A stretch of DNA of 64,000 nt from Victivallis vadensis (lineage in GTDB: Bacteria > Verrucomicrobiota > Lentisphaeria > Victivallales > Victivallaceae), in NCBI RefSeq assembly GCF_003096415.1, contig NZ_QEKH01000017.1, forward strand, positions 59,578 through 123,577, written 5' to 3'. Of this stretch, positions 1-7,892 are shown in pieces. Both the position numbers and the translations under genes were made by a program. Under the pieces are notes generated by a model. It did no database searches. It saw only the letters and a list, made by a program, of their open reading frames with translations, and had not been told where the DNA came from. Numbering within the stretch: the first letter of the stretch is position 1; every line of letters begins with the position of its first letter.

Positions 1-211
1 ATGGCAGCCATCCAATTGATTCAAAGTGTTTCTTATTTCTGAATAATATTATACCAGAAAAAAACACTTTGTCAATACCCAAACAAAATATTTTTCAAAT
101 CTTTTTCAAACTCTCCCTTGATTTTATCCTTCAAGCTGTTATCTTGATAAAAGAAAACAAACGGTTGGTTTTAAATAACGGTTTCACAAGAAACGGCAAG
201 GAGAAACGGCA
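1..211. promoter_or_regulatory. Upstream regulatory region with a 10-bp inverted repeat
   Basis: This AT-rich stretch precedes the first operon and has no convincing gene. It holds a perfect inverted repeat, CAAAGTGTTT at 22-31 and AAACACTTTG at 62-71, flanking an AT-rich, -10-like stretch. The spacing suits a looping or dimeric repressor site for this operon or for a gene left of the window. The operon's ribosome binding site AAGGAG is at 198-203. The operator role is inferred. Confidence 0.4.
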
Positions 212-1252
212 ATGCGGTATTCGGATGCGATCCGGTCGGAACAGGAACTTGAAGAACTGCTTTCCACCCCCTCCCCCGCCCTGATCGAAATGATGAAACG
301 CCTCGACGGCGACCTGATGATTCTCGGCATCGCCGGGAAGATGGGCCTGACGATGGGACGGCGCGCGGCGCGGGCGATCGAACTCGCGGGCGTGAAGAAG
401 AAGGTGGTCGGCGTCTCCCGCTTCAGCAAGCCCGCCGACCGCGAAAAACTCGAAGCGTGGGGCATCGAAACCATCCCATGCGACCTGCTCGACCGCGAAC
501 AAGTCCGCAAGCTGCCGCGGGTTGCGAACGTGGTTTTCATGGCGGGGCGCAAGTTCGGCACCGACGGCTCCGAGGAGCTGACCTGGGCGATGAACACCCT
601 CGTGCCGGGCAATGTGGTCGAGCACTTCAAAGCCTCCCGGATCGTCGCGTTTTCCACCGGCTGCGTCTACCCGCTGGTCGGTCCTGAAACCGGCGGCTGC
701 ACCGAGGCGGTACTCCCCGCCCCGGTCGGAGAGTATTCGCAATCCTGCCTCGGCCGGGAGCGGATCTTCCAGCACGGCGCGAAGGCGTTCGGCACCAAAG
801 TGTTGCTGTTCCGGCTGAACTACGCGATAGACCTGCGCTACGGCGTGCTGCACGACATCGCGCGACAGGTCTGGAACAATGAGCCGGTCACCGACAGCGT
901 CGGCCATTTCAACGTGATCTGGCAGGGCGACGCGAACGACGCCGCGCTGCGCAGCCTCGAACTCGCCGCCTCCCCCGCCGCCGTGCTGAACGTGACCGGC
1001 CCCGAAACCGCCTCGCTGCGTTCCATCGCGGAGCAGCTCGGCAAACTCATGGGCCGGGAGGTCCGCTACGCGCACGACGGGTTCGGCTCCGGGAGCTGCT
1101 ATCTGAACAACGCCGCGAAGATGGCCGACCTTTTCGGCTACCCGTCGGTGCCGCTGGCCCGGATGATCCGGTGGCAGGCGGAGTGGTTCAAAAACGGCGG
1201 TTCCTCGCTCGGCAAACCGACCCATTTTGAAGTCAACAACGGCAAATTCTGA
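212..1252 (+). CDS. NAD-dependent epimerase/dehydratase family protein
   Basis: This 346-residue protein looks like an extended short-chain dehydrogenase/epimerase that acts on sugars or sugar acids in the cytoplasm. The nucleotide-binding fold shows near residues 35-45 (LMILGIAGKMG, a variant GxxGxxG). An FSTGCVYPL segment near residue 148 corresponds to the catalytic strand. A clean AAGGAG lies 8 nt before the ATG. Nine bases separate it from a DHDPS-family gene, followed by a TetR regulator and L-serine dehydratase, so a catabolic operon for a sugar acid or amino-sugar-derived acid is likely. The substrate cannot be read from sequence. Confidence 0.8.
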   Translation: MRYSDAIRSEQELEELLSTPSPALIEMMKRLDGDLMILGIAGKMGLTMGRRAARAIELAGVKKKVVGVSRFSKPADREKLEAWGIETIPCDLLDREQVRKLPRVANVVFMAGRKFGTDGSEELTWAMNTLVPGNVVEHFKASRIVAFSTGCVYPLVGPETGGCTEAVLPAPVGEYSQSCLGRERIFQHGAKAFGTKVLLFRLNYAIDLRYGVLHDIARQVWNNEPVTDSVGHFNVIWQGDANDAALRSLELAASPAAVLNVTGPETASLRSIAEQLGKLMGREVRYAHDGFGSGSCYLNNAAKMADLFGYPSVPLARMIRWQAEWFKNGGSSLGKPTHFEVNNGKF

Positions 1253-1261
1253 GGTATTCCC

Positions 1262-2341
1262 ATGACGAAACAGATCCGCGACATCGATTCCGCCGTGCTC
1301 GCCGAAGTGCGGCGCGGCACCGTGATCCCGGCCCAGCCGCTCGCGCTCGACTCCGAACGCCGCTTCTCGCCGCGCCACCAGCGCGCGCTGTGCCGCTACT
1401 ACATCGACGCCGGAGCCGGCGGCATTGCGGTCGGCGTCCACTCCACCCAGTTTGAAATCCGCAAGCCGGAGATCGGCCTCTTCGAGCCGGTGCTCCGTGA
1501 AACCGCCGGGTTCATCGACGAGTGGTGCGCGCGCACCGGACGCAGAATCCTGAAGGTCGCCGGCATCTGCGGCCGCACCGAACAGGCGCTTTGCGAAGCG
1601 AATTTCGCGATCGGCTGCGGCTACGACGCCGGGCTGGTCAGCCTGAGCGCCTTCGCCGACGGCACCGTCGATGAGATGCTCGAACACTGCCGCGCCGTCG
1701 CCAAGGTATTGCCGGTCATCGGCTTCTACCTTCAGCCCGGCGTCGGCGGCCGCACACTGCCCTACGAATTCTGGCGGGAGTTCGCCGAAATCGACAATGT
1801 GCTTGCGATCAAGATGGCTCCGTTCAACCGCTACCAGACCTTCGACGTGGTGCGGGCGGTCGCCGAATCGGGGCGCGACATCACCCTCTACACCGGCAAC
1901 GACGACAACATCATCGTCGATCTGCTGACCGAATACCGCATCCGGACCGCATCCGGCGAAAAGCGCATGCGGATCAAAGGCGGGCTGCTCGGCCACTGGT
2001 GCTGCTGGACGCGCCGCGCCGTGGAGCTGCTGCGGGAAATCCATCAACTGACCGGCTCCGGCTGCGGTTCGGTTCCGGCCGAACTGCTGAGCCGCAACGC
2101 CGCCGTCACCGACTGCAACGCCGCGTTTTTCGACCCGGCCCACGGTTTCGCGGGCTGCATTCCCGGCATTCACGAAGTGCTGCGCCGGCAGGGGCTTCTG
2201 CCCGGCATTCTCTGCCTGAACCCGGCGGAAACGCTCTCACCGGGGCAGGCACAGGAGATCAGCCGGGTGCACGACTCCTACCCGGCGCTGCACGACGACG
2301 ACTTCGTCGCCGCCAACCTTGAAAAGTGGCTGGCCGACTGA
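1262..2341 (+). CDS. Dihydrodipicolinate synthase (DHDPS)-family aldolase/lyase
   Basis: This 359-residue cytoplasmic TIM-barrel protein resembles the DHDPS/N-acetylneuraminate lyase superfamily. These enzymes form a Schiff base with a 2-keto acid and make or cleave a C-C bond. Seen: the N-terminal GGIAVGVHSTQF segment (family GG..GT..E region), a central GFYLQPGVGGRTLPYEFW stretch, and LAIKMAPFNRY with the candidate Schiff-base lysine. It follows the epimerase by 9 bp. It is longer than canonical DapA (about 290 residues), and its neighbours point to catabolism rather than lysine synthesis. The exact substrate is unknown. Confidence 0.8.
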   Translation: MTKQIRDIDSAVLAEVRRGTVIPAQPLALDSERRFSPRHQRALCRYYIDAGAGGIAVGVHSTQFEIRKPEIGLFEPVLRETAGFIDEWCARTGRRILKVAGICGRTEQALCEANFAIGCGYDAGLVSLSAFADGTVDEMLEHCRAVAKVLPVIGFYLQPGVGGRTLPYEFWREFAEIDNVLAIKMAPFNRYQTFDVVRAVAESGRDITLYTGNDDNIIVDLLTEYRIRTASGEKRMRIKGGLLGHWCCWTRRAVELLREIHQLTGSGCGSVPAELLSRNAAVTDCNAAFFDPAHGFAGCIPGIHEVLRRQGLLPGILCLNPAETLSPGQAQEISRVHDSYPALHDDDFVAANLEKWLAD

Positions 2342-2435
2342 TATATTGAACTTGCGCCCCGCTCCCGGACCGCATCGGGGGAAGAGGCGGTTGAACAACC
2401 GGGCCATTCGCAAATTTACAACAGGATACGACATC

Positions 2436-3029
2436 ATGCAGCAGCGAGCCGTCAAAACCCGGCAGCAGATTCTGGAGAGCGCCGTCCGCGTCTTTGCGGA
2501 AAAGGGCTTCTCCGGCGCCACCGTCGACGAAATCGCCGAAGCCGCCGCAGTCAACAAGCAGCGGATCTACGCTTATTTCGGTTCCAAGCAGGGGCTTTTC
2601 GAGGCCGCGCTGCTGGCCTGCTTCAGCGAAGTCGAGCTTTTTTCACGCAAGATGCTCAAGGAGATCGCCGACTCCCCGCAGCGCATGACCGAACTTCTGC
2701 TCGGCGGTTTCTTCGCCGCCCACCGGCGCAATCCCCGCTTCTGGCGGCTGCTCTCGTGGGCCAACCTCGAAGGAGTCAGCGACCTTTCGCCGCTCGACCG
2801 CGCCCGCAGCGGGGACAACGCCGAAATCCGGCGGCTTTTCGACGCCGCCGTCGCCGCCGGGCAGATCCGGCCGGTTGATTTCCACACCTATCTCTTTACG
2901 CTGCTGGCGGTTTCGTACTTCTACTTCTCCAACCGCAAAACGCTGATCCACACCCTCGGCGGCGAACTTTTCTCCGATGGCGACGGCGGACGGCTCTGCG
3001 AACAGCTCGGAAACGTATTCCAGCCATGA
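2436..3029 (+). CDS. TetR family transcriptional regulator
   Basis: This 197-residue regulator has a TetR N-terminal helix-turn-helix at about residues 5-55 (TRQQILESAVRVFAEKGF, then ATVDEIAEAAAVNKQRIYAYFGSK). The rest is an all-helical ligand-binding domain. An in-frame upstream ATG at 2319 would add 39 residues overlapping the previous gene. I prefer 2436 because homology starts there and an AGGA lies just upstream. Its stop overlaps the start of L-serine dehydratase (ATGA), so the two are translationally coupled and it probably controls this operon. The effector is unknown. Confidence 0.85.
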   Translation: MQQRAVKTRQQILESAVRVFAEKGFSGATVDEIAEAAAVNKQRIYAYFGSKQGLFEAALLACFSEVELFSRKMLKEIADSPQRMTELLLGGFFAAHRRNPRFWRLLSWANLEGVSDLSPLDRARSGDNAEIRRLFDAAVAAGQIRPVDFHTYLFTLLAVSYFYFSNRKTLIHTLGGELFSDGDGGRLCEQLGNVFQP

Positions 3030-4387
3030 ACTGCATCAGCACCAGCGTATTCGACATCTACAAGGTCGGCCCCGGCCCCTCCAGTTCGCACACCATCGGC
3101 CCGATGCGCGCGGCGAATGACTTTCTAAAGCGCCTCCCCGGCAGGCTTCCGGCGGAGGCTTCCGGGCGGATCGAGGCGGAACTTTTCGGCTCGCTCGCGC
3201 TGACGGGGCGCGGGCACGGCACCGACCGCGCCGTCGCCGCCGGACTGCTCGGCGAACGGCCGGAAAACTGCGACATCGACCGGCTCGCGGCACTGCTGCG
3301 CGATCCCGGTCAGGAGTATTACGTGCCGGCGGAATGCGGCGACATCCGCTTTTCGGCGGCTTCCATCCGGTTCATCCCGGACCGGTCGGAATTTCCGTTC
3401 AGCAACACACTGCGTTTCCGGCTGCTGAACCAAGACGGCGCCGAGCTGTTCCATGAAGTTTACTACTCCATCGGCGGCGGCTTCATCCGCCGCGCGGGAG
3501 AGGAACAGCCGCCGGCGCCGGACGTGCCGTACCGCTACCGGGATTTCCACTCCTTCCGGCGGCTGATGGAGAAATACCGTCTCACACCGGTCGAACTTCT
3601 GACCGCCAATGAATCCGCCCTGACCGGCAAAACGGAAGTGGAGATCCGGCGGGAGCTGCGCGGCATCCTCAACCGCATGGGCGACGCCGTCCGGTGCGGC
3701 CTCGAAACCACCGGCCTGCTTCCCGGCCCGATCCGGCTGGAGCGCCGCGCCCGCACCGTCCTCGAAGCGGCCCGCCGCCGCAGCCGCCCCGACGAGCAAT
3801 CGTTGCTGCAGCTGGACGCTTTCAGCCTCGCCGCTGCCGAGGAGAACGCGGCGGGACATCTGGTCGTAACCGCCCCGACCTCCGGCTCCGCCGGATTGCT
3901 GCCGGGGGTGATCGAATACCTGCGCCGCAGCCGTCGGATCGGGGAAGAAACGCTGTGCGACGGCTTGCTGGTCGCCGCGCTGGTCGCCTTCGTCGCCCGC
4001 CACAATGCGAGCATTTCGGGAGCCGAAGTCGGCTGCCAGGGGGAGATCGGCGTCGCCTCCGCAATGGCGGCCGCATTGCTGGCGACGGTGAACGGAGAGG
4101 ATTTCGACCGGATCGAATGCGCCGCCGAAATCGCACTCGAACATCACCTCGGCCTGAGCTGTGATCCGGTGGACGGCTACGTGCAGATTCCCTGCATCGA
4201 GCGCAACGCGGTCGGAGCGGTTACCGCATGGAACGCATGGCTGCTCGCTTCAGCGGGCGACCCCGCCAAGCAGAAGGTGGGCTTCGACGAGGCGCTGGCG
4301 GCGATGTACCAGACCGGACGAAGCATGAACCCGGATTTCAAGGAGACCTCCCGGGGAGGACTGGCAGCCTGTACGCTCTGCTGCTGA
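3026..4387 (+). CDS. sdaA: L-serine dehydratase, iron-sulfur-dependent, single chain
   Basis: This enzyme converts L-serine to pyruvate and ammonia using a [4Fe-4S] cluster. It is 453 residues, typical for the single-chain type. The N-terminus SVFDIYKVGPGPSSSHTIGP is the family signature. The central APTSGSAGLLPGVI and the LSCDPVDGYVQIPCIERN segment with cluster cysteines are present. The chain ends in Cys-Cys, matching the C-terminal cysteine that occupies the active site in structurally studied members. It starts inside the TetR stop codon (ATGA overlap). With the upstream aldolase and epimerase it suggests pyruvate-yielding catabolism. Confidence 0.93.
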   Translation: MNCISTSVFDIYKVGPGPSSSHTIGPMRAANDFLKRLPGRLPAEASGRIEAELFGSLALTGRGHGTDRAVAAGLLGERPENCDIDRLAALLRDPGQEYYVPAECGDIRFSAASIRFIPDRSEFPFSNTLRFRLLNQDGAELFHEVYYSIGGGFIRRAGEEQPPAPDVPYRYRDFHSFRRLMEKYRLTPVELLTANESALTGKTEVEIRRELRGILNRMGDAVRCGLETTGLLPGPIRLERRARTVLEAARRRSRPDEQSLLQLDAFSLAAAEENAAGHLVVTAPTSGSAGLLPGVIEYLRRSRRIGEETLCDGLLVAALVAFVARHNASISGAEVGCQGEIGVASAMAAALLATVNGEDFDRIECAAEIALEHHLGLSCDPVDGYVQIPCIERNAVGAVTAWNAWLLASAGDPAKQKVGFDEALAAMYQTGRSMNPDFKETSRGGLAACTLCC

Positions 4388-5009
4388 CCAGCGGCAAGGT
4401 GCCGCTGCCGGGTACGCGTTCCACGCCCTTCGGGGTCGCGCAGCAGCTGGCACATGCGACGCGAAAGTCAGTCTCCATAACCGTTTTTCCTGCACAGGTA
4501 AGCGCGGTAAGCGCCGCGAACGAATGTGAGGGAATTACTTGCCACTGGCAAGTAACGAGGAACGGTAGTGACGAAGCCGAACGTAGTGAGCGAAGCCCCC
4601 CTGGCGCAGCCCGCAACGCGGGCGATGAAGGGTTGGCCGCCGCAGGCGGACAAGTAAGCGGCGAAGCCGCGCCCGCGAACGGAAGTGCTCCGCAACCAGA
4701 CCGGCCACCGCCACCGGCGAGGGGGTCCGGGGGACGTGCGCGACGTCCCCCGGAGCCATCCGCAGGCCGGAGGTGCGGTGCTCGCTACCCTCCGGGCACC
4801 CTGCCTGTTCTTGCGCTCAAAAGTTGTTACCCTCCGGGCACCTTGCCTGTTCTTGATGCAATGACAAGCCAACCATAAAACTCACGCGCGACTGGAAAGC
4901 GGAGATGAATCTTACTCCCGCGGAGCGGGAGCAAGCCCTTCGGGTTCCGCACTCCAAGGCTGCCGCACGGCCTTTCCGGGTATTGCTGTAAGGCCCCCCT
5001 TTGATGCAA
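4388..5009. repeat. Gene-free intergenic field of small hairpins and short direct repeats
   Basis: No convincing gene lies in these 620 bases. It is a patchwork of short structured repeats: the 15-nt hairpin at 4391-4405; a 9-bp-stem palindrome with a 3-nt loop at 4535-4555; two adjacent 19-bp near-copies at 4560-4578 and 4579-4597 (GAACGGTAGTGACGAAGCC, then GAACGTAGTGAGCGAAGCC); a 12-bp-stem hairpin with loop GCGCG at 4726-4754; two 28-bp near-copies at 4786-4813 and 4828-4855; and a 7-bp-stem hairpin with a GGA loop at 4915-4931. Long overlapping ORFs here look like GC-driven shadows. Confidence 0.7.
4391..4405 (+). repeat. 15-nt hairpin repeat, compensated variant
   Basis: GCGGCA-AGG-TGCCGC forms a 6-bp stem with an AGG loop immediately after the serine dehydratase stop. 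The same hairpin with its terminal pair flipped to C-G (CCGGCA-AGG-TGCCGG) occurs at 18060-18074, 29207-29221, 29803-29817 (reverse), 44691-44705 and 45285-45299 (reverse). The G-C to C-G swap preserves pairing. No T-tract follows, so it is not an obvious terminator. Confidence 0.7.
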
Positions 5010-5279
5010 TTATTTCAATTCGCCGCGCTCGCGCATCCGGCGGTATTTGTTCACCAGAAAGAGGTCGGTGGCAACCATCAGCGCATTCAGACAATAGAGA
5101 GCGATCACCCAGTCGGGACGATGCAGTTTGTAGATGATGCCGGAGATGTAGCCGATTTCGACCAGCCACAGGAAAATCATGCTCTTGCCCGCCGGATTTT
5201 TCACTTTGACCGTTTTGTGGATCGATGCCGGCCAGCTCGCGCCGAAACAGATCATCATAATCGCTTCAAAAATATCCAT
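5010..5279 (-). CDS. Small PQ-loop-like membrane protein
   Basis: This 89-residue integral membrane protein has about three hydrophobic helices. The layout (FGASWPASIHKTVKVKNPAGKS, then a FLWLVEIGYISGIIYKL helix and a third helix) resembles half-size PQ-loop/SemiSWEET-like proteins, which work as dimers in small-solute transport. The family call is by pattern only. AAAGGA precedes the ATG. It lies 26 bp downstream of the HD phosphohydrolase on the same strand, probably co-transcribed. Substrate unknown. Confidence 0.65.
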   Translation of the reverse strand: MDIFEAIMMICFGASWPASIHKTVKVKNPAGKSMIFLWLVEIGYISGIIYKLHRPDWVIALYCLNALMVATDLFLVNKYRRMRERGELK

Positions 5280-5305
5280 ATTCCTTTACCTGTCACTTTC
5301 ATAAA

Positions 5306-5872
5306 TCATGCTTCCGCGGCAAGACGCGCCCTTGTATCGGCGTCGATGGCTTCACGCAGCTGCGCCAACAGGGGATCGTCCCTGAAATACTTCTTCCCGT
5401 AACCGAGATTGAATTCGTAATCGAACTCCGGCGGATTGCTGCCCTGATTGTGCTGGATGATCGTCTCCGCCTTGTCCAGCGCCTTCACGAACCGGGCCTC
5501 GGGAGTTTCGCCCGCGCCGTATTCCCGCCAGAGCTGCAGCAGTTCAGCCGCCTGAGATTCCGGCAACAGCGAAAAAATGCGGCGGGCCGCCTGATGTTCT
5601 TCCTCATACTTCTCCGCCGCATCCGGTTCGAGCGCGGCCGAAACATCCCCGGTGTACAGTTCTCCGAGATCGTGGATCAGGCACATCATCAACACCCGGC
5701 GCAGGTCGAGCGCCGGAAAGGAGGGAGCCAGCACTCCCGCGAACAGCGCCAGCCGCCACGAATGCTCCGCCGTGCTTTCCTGCCGGCCCGCCGCCGTCCA
5801 GGCGGTCCGCAAGGTGGACTTCAACAACTCGGCTTCCCTGATGAAGCGCAGATAATTTTCCAGTGGTTCCAT
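5306..5872 (-). CDS. HD-domain phosphohydrolase (YfbR-like)
   Basis: This 188-residue HD superfamily protein probably hydrolyses nucleotides or other phosphoesters. The metal-binding signature is visible: EHSWRLALF (first His), CLIHDLGELYTGD (HD pair) and a later Asp in the KALDKAETI segment. The open frame extends to 5995, but I choose ATG at 5872 because GGAG lies about 9 nt upstream and homology begins with MEPLENYLRFI. The extension would run into the divergent GntR promoter. Closest known group: YfbR-like 5'-deoxynucleotidases; actual substrate unproven. Confidence 0.8.
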   Translation of the reverse strand: MEPLENYLRFIREAELLKSTLRTAWTAAGRQESTAEHSWRLALFAGVLAPSFPALDLRRVLMMCLIHDLGELYTGDVSAALEPDAAEKYEEEHQAARRIFSLLPESQAAELLQLWREYGAGETPEARFVKALDKAETIIQHNQGSNPPEFDYEFNLGYGKKYFRDDPLLAQLREAIDADTRARLAAEA

Positions 5873-5957
5873 GATGTCATTCTCCGATGTCAGACCTTTA
5901 CTATAGCATTCCCGGAACGCTTCCACAATTATTTTCACATTTTTTCGTCGATGCCTC

Positions 5958-5986
5958 TTGACTTTTATTCCGTTTTGGATCATAAT
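5958..5986 (+). promoter_or_regulatory. Sigma-70-type promoter of the GntR-pseudopilin-GH operon
   Basis: TTGACT at 5958-5963, a 17-nt spacer, then CATAAT at 5981-5986. The predicted start site falls in the tandem repeats that follow. The same CATAAT hexamer followed by ATATATC occurs in the promoter of the GntR gene at 18658-19716. Confidence 0.7.
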
Positions 5987-6033
5987 ATATATCAAACACA
6001 GTATATATCCAACAAAGTATAAATCAAATTATT
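5986..6033 (+). promoter_or_regulatory. Three tandem 16-bp units, candidate GntR operator
   Basis: Exact 16-bp period: TATATATCAAACACAG (5986-6001), TATATATCCAACAAAG (6002-6017), then the weaker TATAAATCAAATTATT (6018-6033). They begin at the -10 hexamer and fill the 5' leader of the GntR gene starting at 6052, so they are well placed for autorepression. Binding is inferred. Confidence 0.6.
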
Positions 6034-6051
6034 TTTCAGGGGAACCGAACC

Positions 6052-7101
6052 GTGGCGAAATATCAGGAAATCTGCGACATCCTCGTGACCCGCATCCGGC
6101 AGGGGGAGTACGCGGACAGCCAACTGCCGAATCTCCGCCAGCTGGCGGAAGACATGGGCGTCAGTTACCTGACCGCCCGGCAGGCGGTCAACCAGCTCAA
6201 AACGCAGGGCATCCTCGCCAGCGACGCTTCCGGCCGCAGGACGCTGGTGAAGGCGGAGCTGGGGAGCCGTCCGCGCGTCGCGCTGATCACCCCCTTCTGG
6301 CACATCAGCGAATGGCACCTGACGATCCGCAAGGTAGTGCTGGAACTCGGCGGACAGCTCAAGGTGTTCGCCTGCACCACCAGCACCGACACCACCATCG
6401 ACGACGCCCTGAACGGCAGTTTCGACCTGATTTTCATCCAACTGCCGGAAACTCCGCCGCCGCGGCTGCTCGAACGCATGAGCAAATGCAGCGACAAAAT
6501 CGTCACGCTGTTTCAGGACTACACCGCTTACGGAATCCGTTCGCTGGAGGGGGCGCAGATTTCTTCGGTGAATGTGATGATGCAGACGCTGCTCGACCGC
6601 GGCCACCGGAGCATCGATTATATCCAGATTCTGAGTGCCGCCCCCTCCCGGGACCTGTCGCTGCGCCGGCAGCACTGGCAGAACTTTCTGGATATCCACG
6701 GCCTTGAAGGACGCGCCCATACCCGCAGCGTGCCCGATTATTCCGAACGGCAGTTCTACGCGCTTGAACTCTGCCGGGAACTGCTGGAACATCATCCGCT
6801 GCCCGACGCTTTTTTCTGCGCGACGGTTCCGATCGCGGTGGGCATGTACCGCGCCTGCTTCGAGGCGGGAATCCGGATCGGCAAAGATATTTCGGTCTTT
6901 TCCTTCGGCGGAACGCAGGACGCAAGGCTGATGACCCCGGCGCTCGCCACCATCCTGAACCCCGAAGTGGAGCAACTGATCCGCGACCTGGTGCTGCAAT
7001 ACAGTCCGGGAGGAAAAAAGAGCGGCAGATTGGTGTATCAATCCGATAAAATCGAGATTTTTGAAGGCGAATCCCTGATGGAAAAAGTCACCGGGAAATA
7101 G
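6052..7101 (+). CDS. GntR family regulator with periplasmic-binding-protein-like sensor domain
   Basis: This 349-residue one-component regulator has a winged helix at about residues 1-70 ([31 protein letters not shown]) followed by a LacI/PBP1-like sugar-sensing domain ([10 protein letters not shown], later [19 protein letters not shown]). This layout is known from AraR-type sugar regulators. The start is GTG at 6052 with CAGGGGA just upstream. The pseudopilin follows after 14 bp and the glycoside hydrolase 21 bp later, so it probably controls that trio. The inducer is likely an oligosaccharide of the GH substrate (inferred). Confidence 0.88.
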   Translation: MAKYQEICDILVTRIRQGEYADSQLPNLRQLAEDMGVSYLTARQAVNQLKTQGILASDASGRRTLVKAELGSRPRVALITPFWHISEWHLTIRKVVLELGGQLKVFACTTSTDTTIDDALNGSFDLIFIQLPETPPPRLLERMSKCSDKIVTLFQDYTAYGIRSLEGAQISSVNVMMQTLLDRGHRSIDYIQILSAAPSRDLSLRRQHWQNFLDIHGLEGRAHTRSVPDYSERQFYALELCRELLEHHPLPDAFFCATVPIAVGMYRACFEAGIRIGKDISVFSFGGTQDARLMTPALATILNPEVEQLIRDLVLQYSPGGKKSGRLVYQSDKIEIFEGESLMEKVTGK

Positions 7102-7115
7102 AAAGGAATGACAGA

Positions 7116-7871
7116 ATGAAAAGACAATTTACCCTGATTGAGCTGCTGGTTGTTATCGCGATCATCGCGATTCTCGCGTCGATGCTGCTTCCGGCGCTGA
7201 ACAAGGCGCGCGAACGGGCCAAAACCGCCGAATGCCTGAACAATCAGCGTCAGGTGATGCAATCGATGCTGACCTATGCCGGTGATTTCAAGGACAACGT
7301 GGTCGTGATCCGCAAGGGGCGGATGTGGTCGGAAATCCTGCTGGGAGCGTGGCTGAAAGGAAACGAAGCCAATTTCGTGCATGAACCCGACCCGAATCTC
7401 GCGCCGTACCTGCCGCTGGCGAAGGTACGGATGCTCGCCTGCACCAAATCGGCTGATTACGGCACCGGCAAGCTCGACGAGTGGGGCACCAACGGCCTGT
7501 ACTACGGCGGCTGGGACAACACCTATAAAACCGAAAAAGCCAATTACGGCGATTTTCAGGTGTGGAATGCGAGCAACGACGTCTACTACAAACTGACCCG
7601 CGCCAAGCAGCCCTCGGCGCTGCACGTGTACGCCGACACCGCCCGGAAACGGGTCGACAGCTGGACCTCCGTGCCGCACAACGCCTCCAAATGGCGCTGC
7701 GACGCGCTGGATTCGCCGGACTATGGCGGCATCTGGCTCTCCCACAACGACCGCTGCAATGTGACCTATCTTGACGGGCACTCCGGCTCCCTCGGCAAAA
7801 CCCAGCTGCGCCAGGGAGCGATGAAAGTCAGGAAAATGGTCTCCGGTTCCCTCGGTGAAATCAGTCTCTAA
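7116..7871 (+). CDS. Prepilin-type pseudopilin with H-X9-DG C-terminal motif
   Basis: This 251-residue protein begins [20 protein letters not shown], the N-methylated pilin helix that anchors in the inner membrane until prepilin peptidase processing. It has Glu at mature position 5, but the residue before the predicted cleavage point is Gln, not Gly. Near the C-terminus [12 protein letters not shown] fits the H-X9-DG motif of large Lentisphaerota/Planctomycete pseudopilin families. AAAGGAA precedes the ATG. It sits between a GntR regulator and a secreted glycoside hydrolase. The role in glycan binding or export is inferred. Confidence 0.88.
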   Translation: MKRQFTLIELLVVIAIIAILASMLLPALNKARERAKTAECLNNQRQVMQSMLTYAGDFKDNVVVIRKGRMWSEILLGAWLKGNEANFVHEPDPNLAPYLPLAKVRMLACTKSADYGTGKLDEWGTNGLYYGGWDNTYKTEKANYGDFQVWNASNDVYYKLTRAKQPSALHVYADTARKRVDSWTSVPHNASKWRCDALDSPDYGGIWLSHNDRCNVTYLDGHSGSLGKTQLRQGAMKVRKMVSGSLGEISL

Positions 7872-7892
7872 CCCAATCGACAAGGATCATCC

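Noticed and set aside
131..2173. 680-codon open frame on the minus strand
   Set aside because: It is antisense to the epimerase and DHDPS-family genes, has GC-biased composition and no family signature. It is a shadow of codon bias in GC-rich DNA.
4786..4855. Possible CRISPR-like array (two 28-bp near-copies 42 bp apart)
   Set aside because: Only two units, a 14-bp spacer and no cas genes; it belongs to the short intergenic repeats.
4228..4878. 216-codon plus-strand frame over the sdaA end and repeat field
   Set aside because: No ribosome binding site or family; it reads through hairpin repeats.
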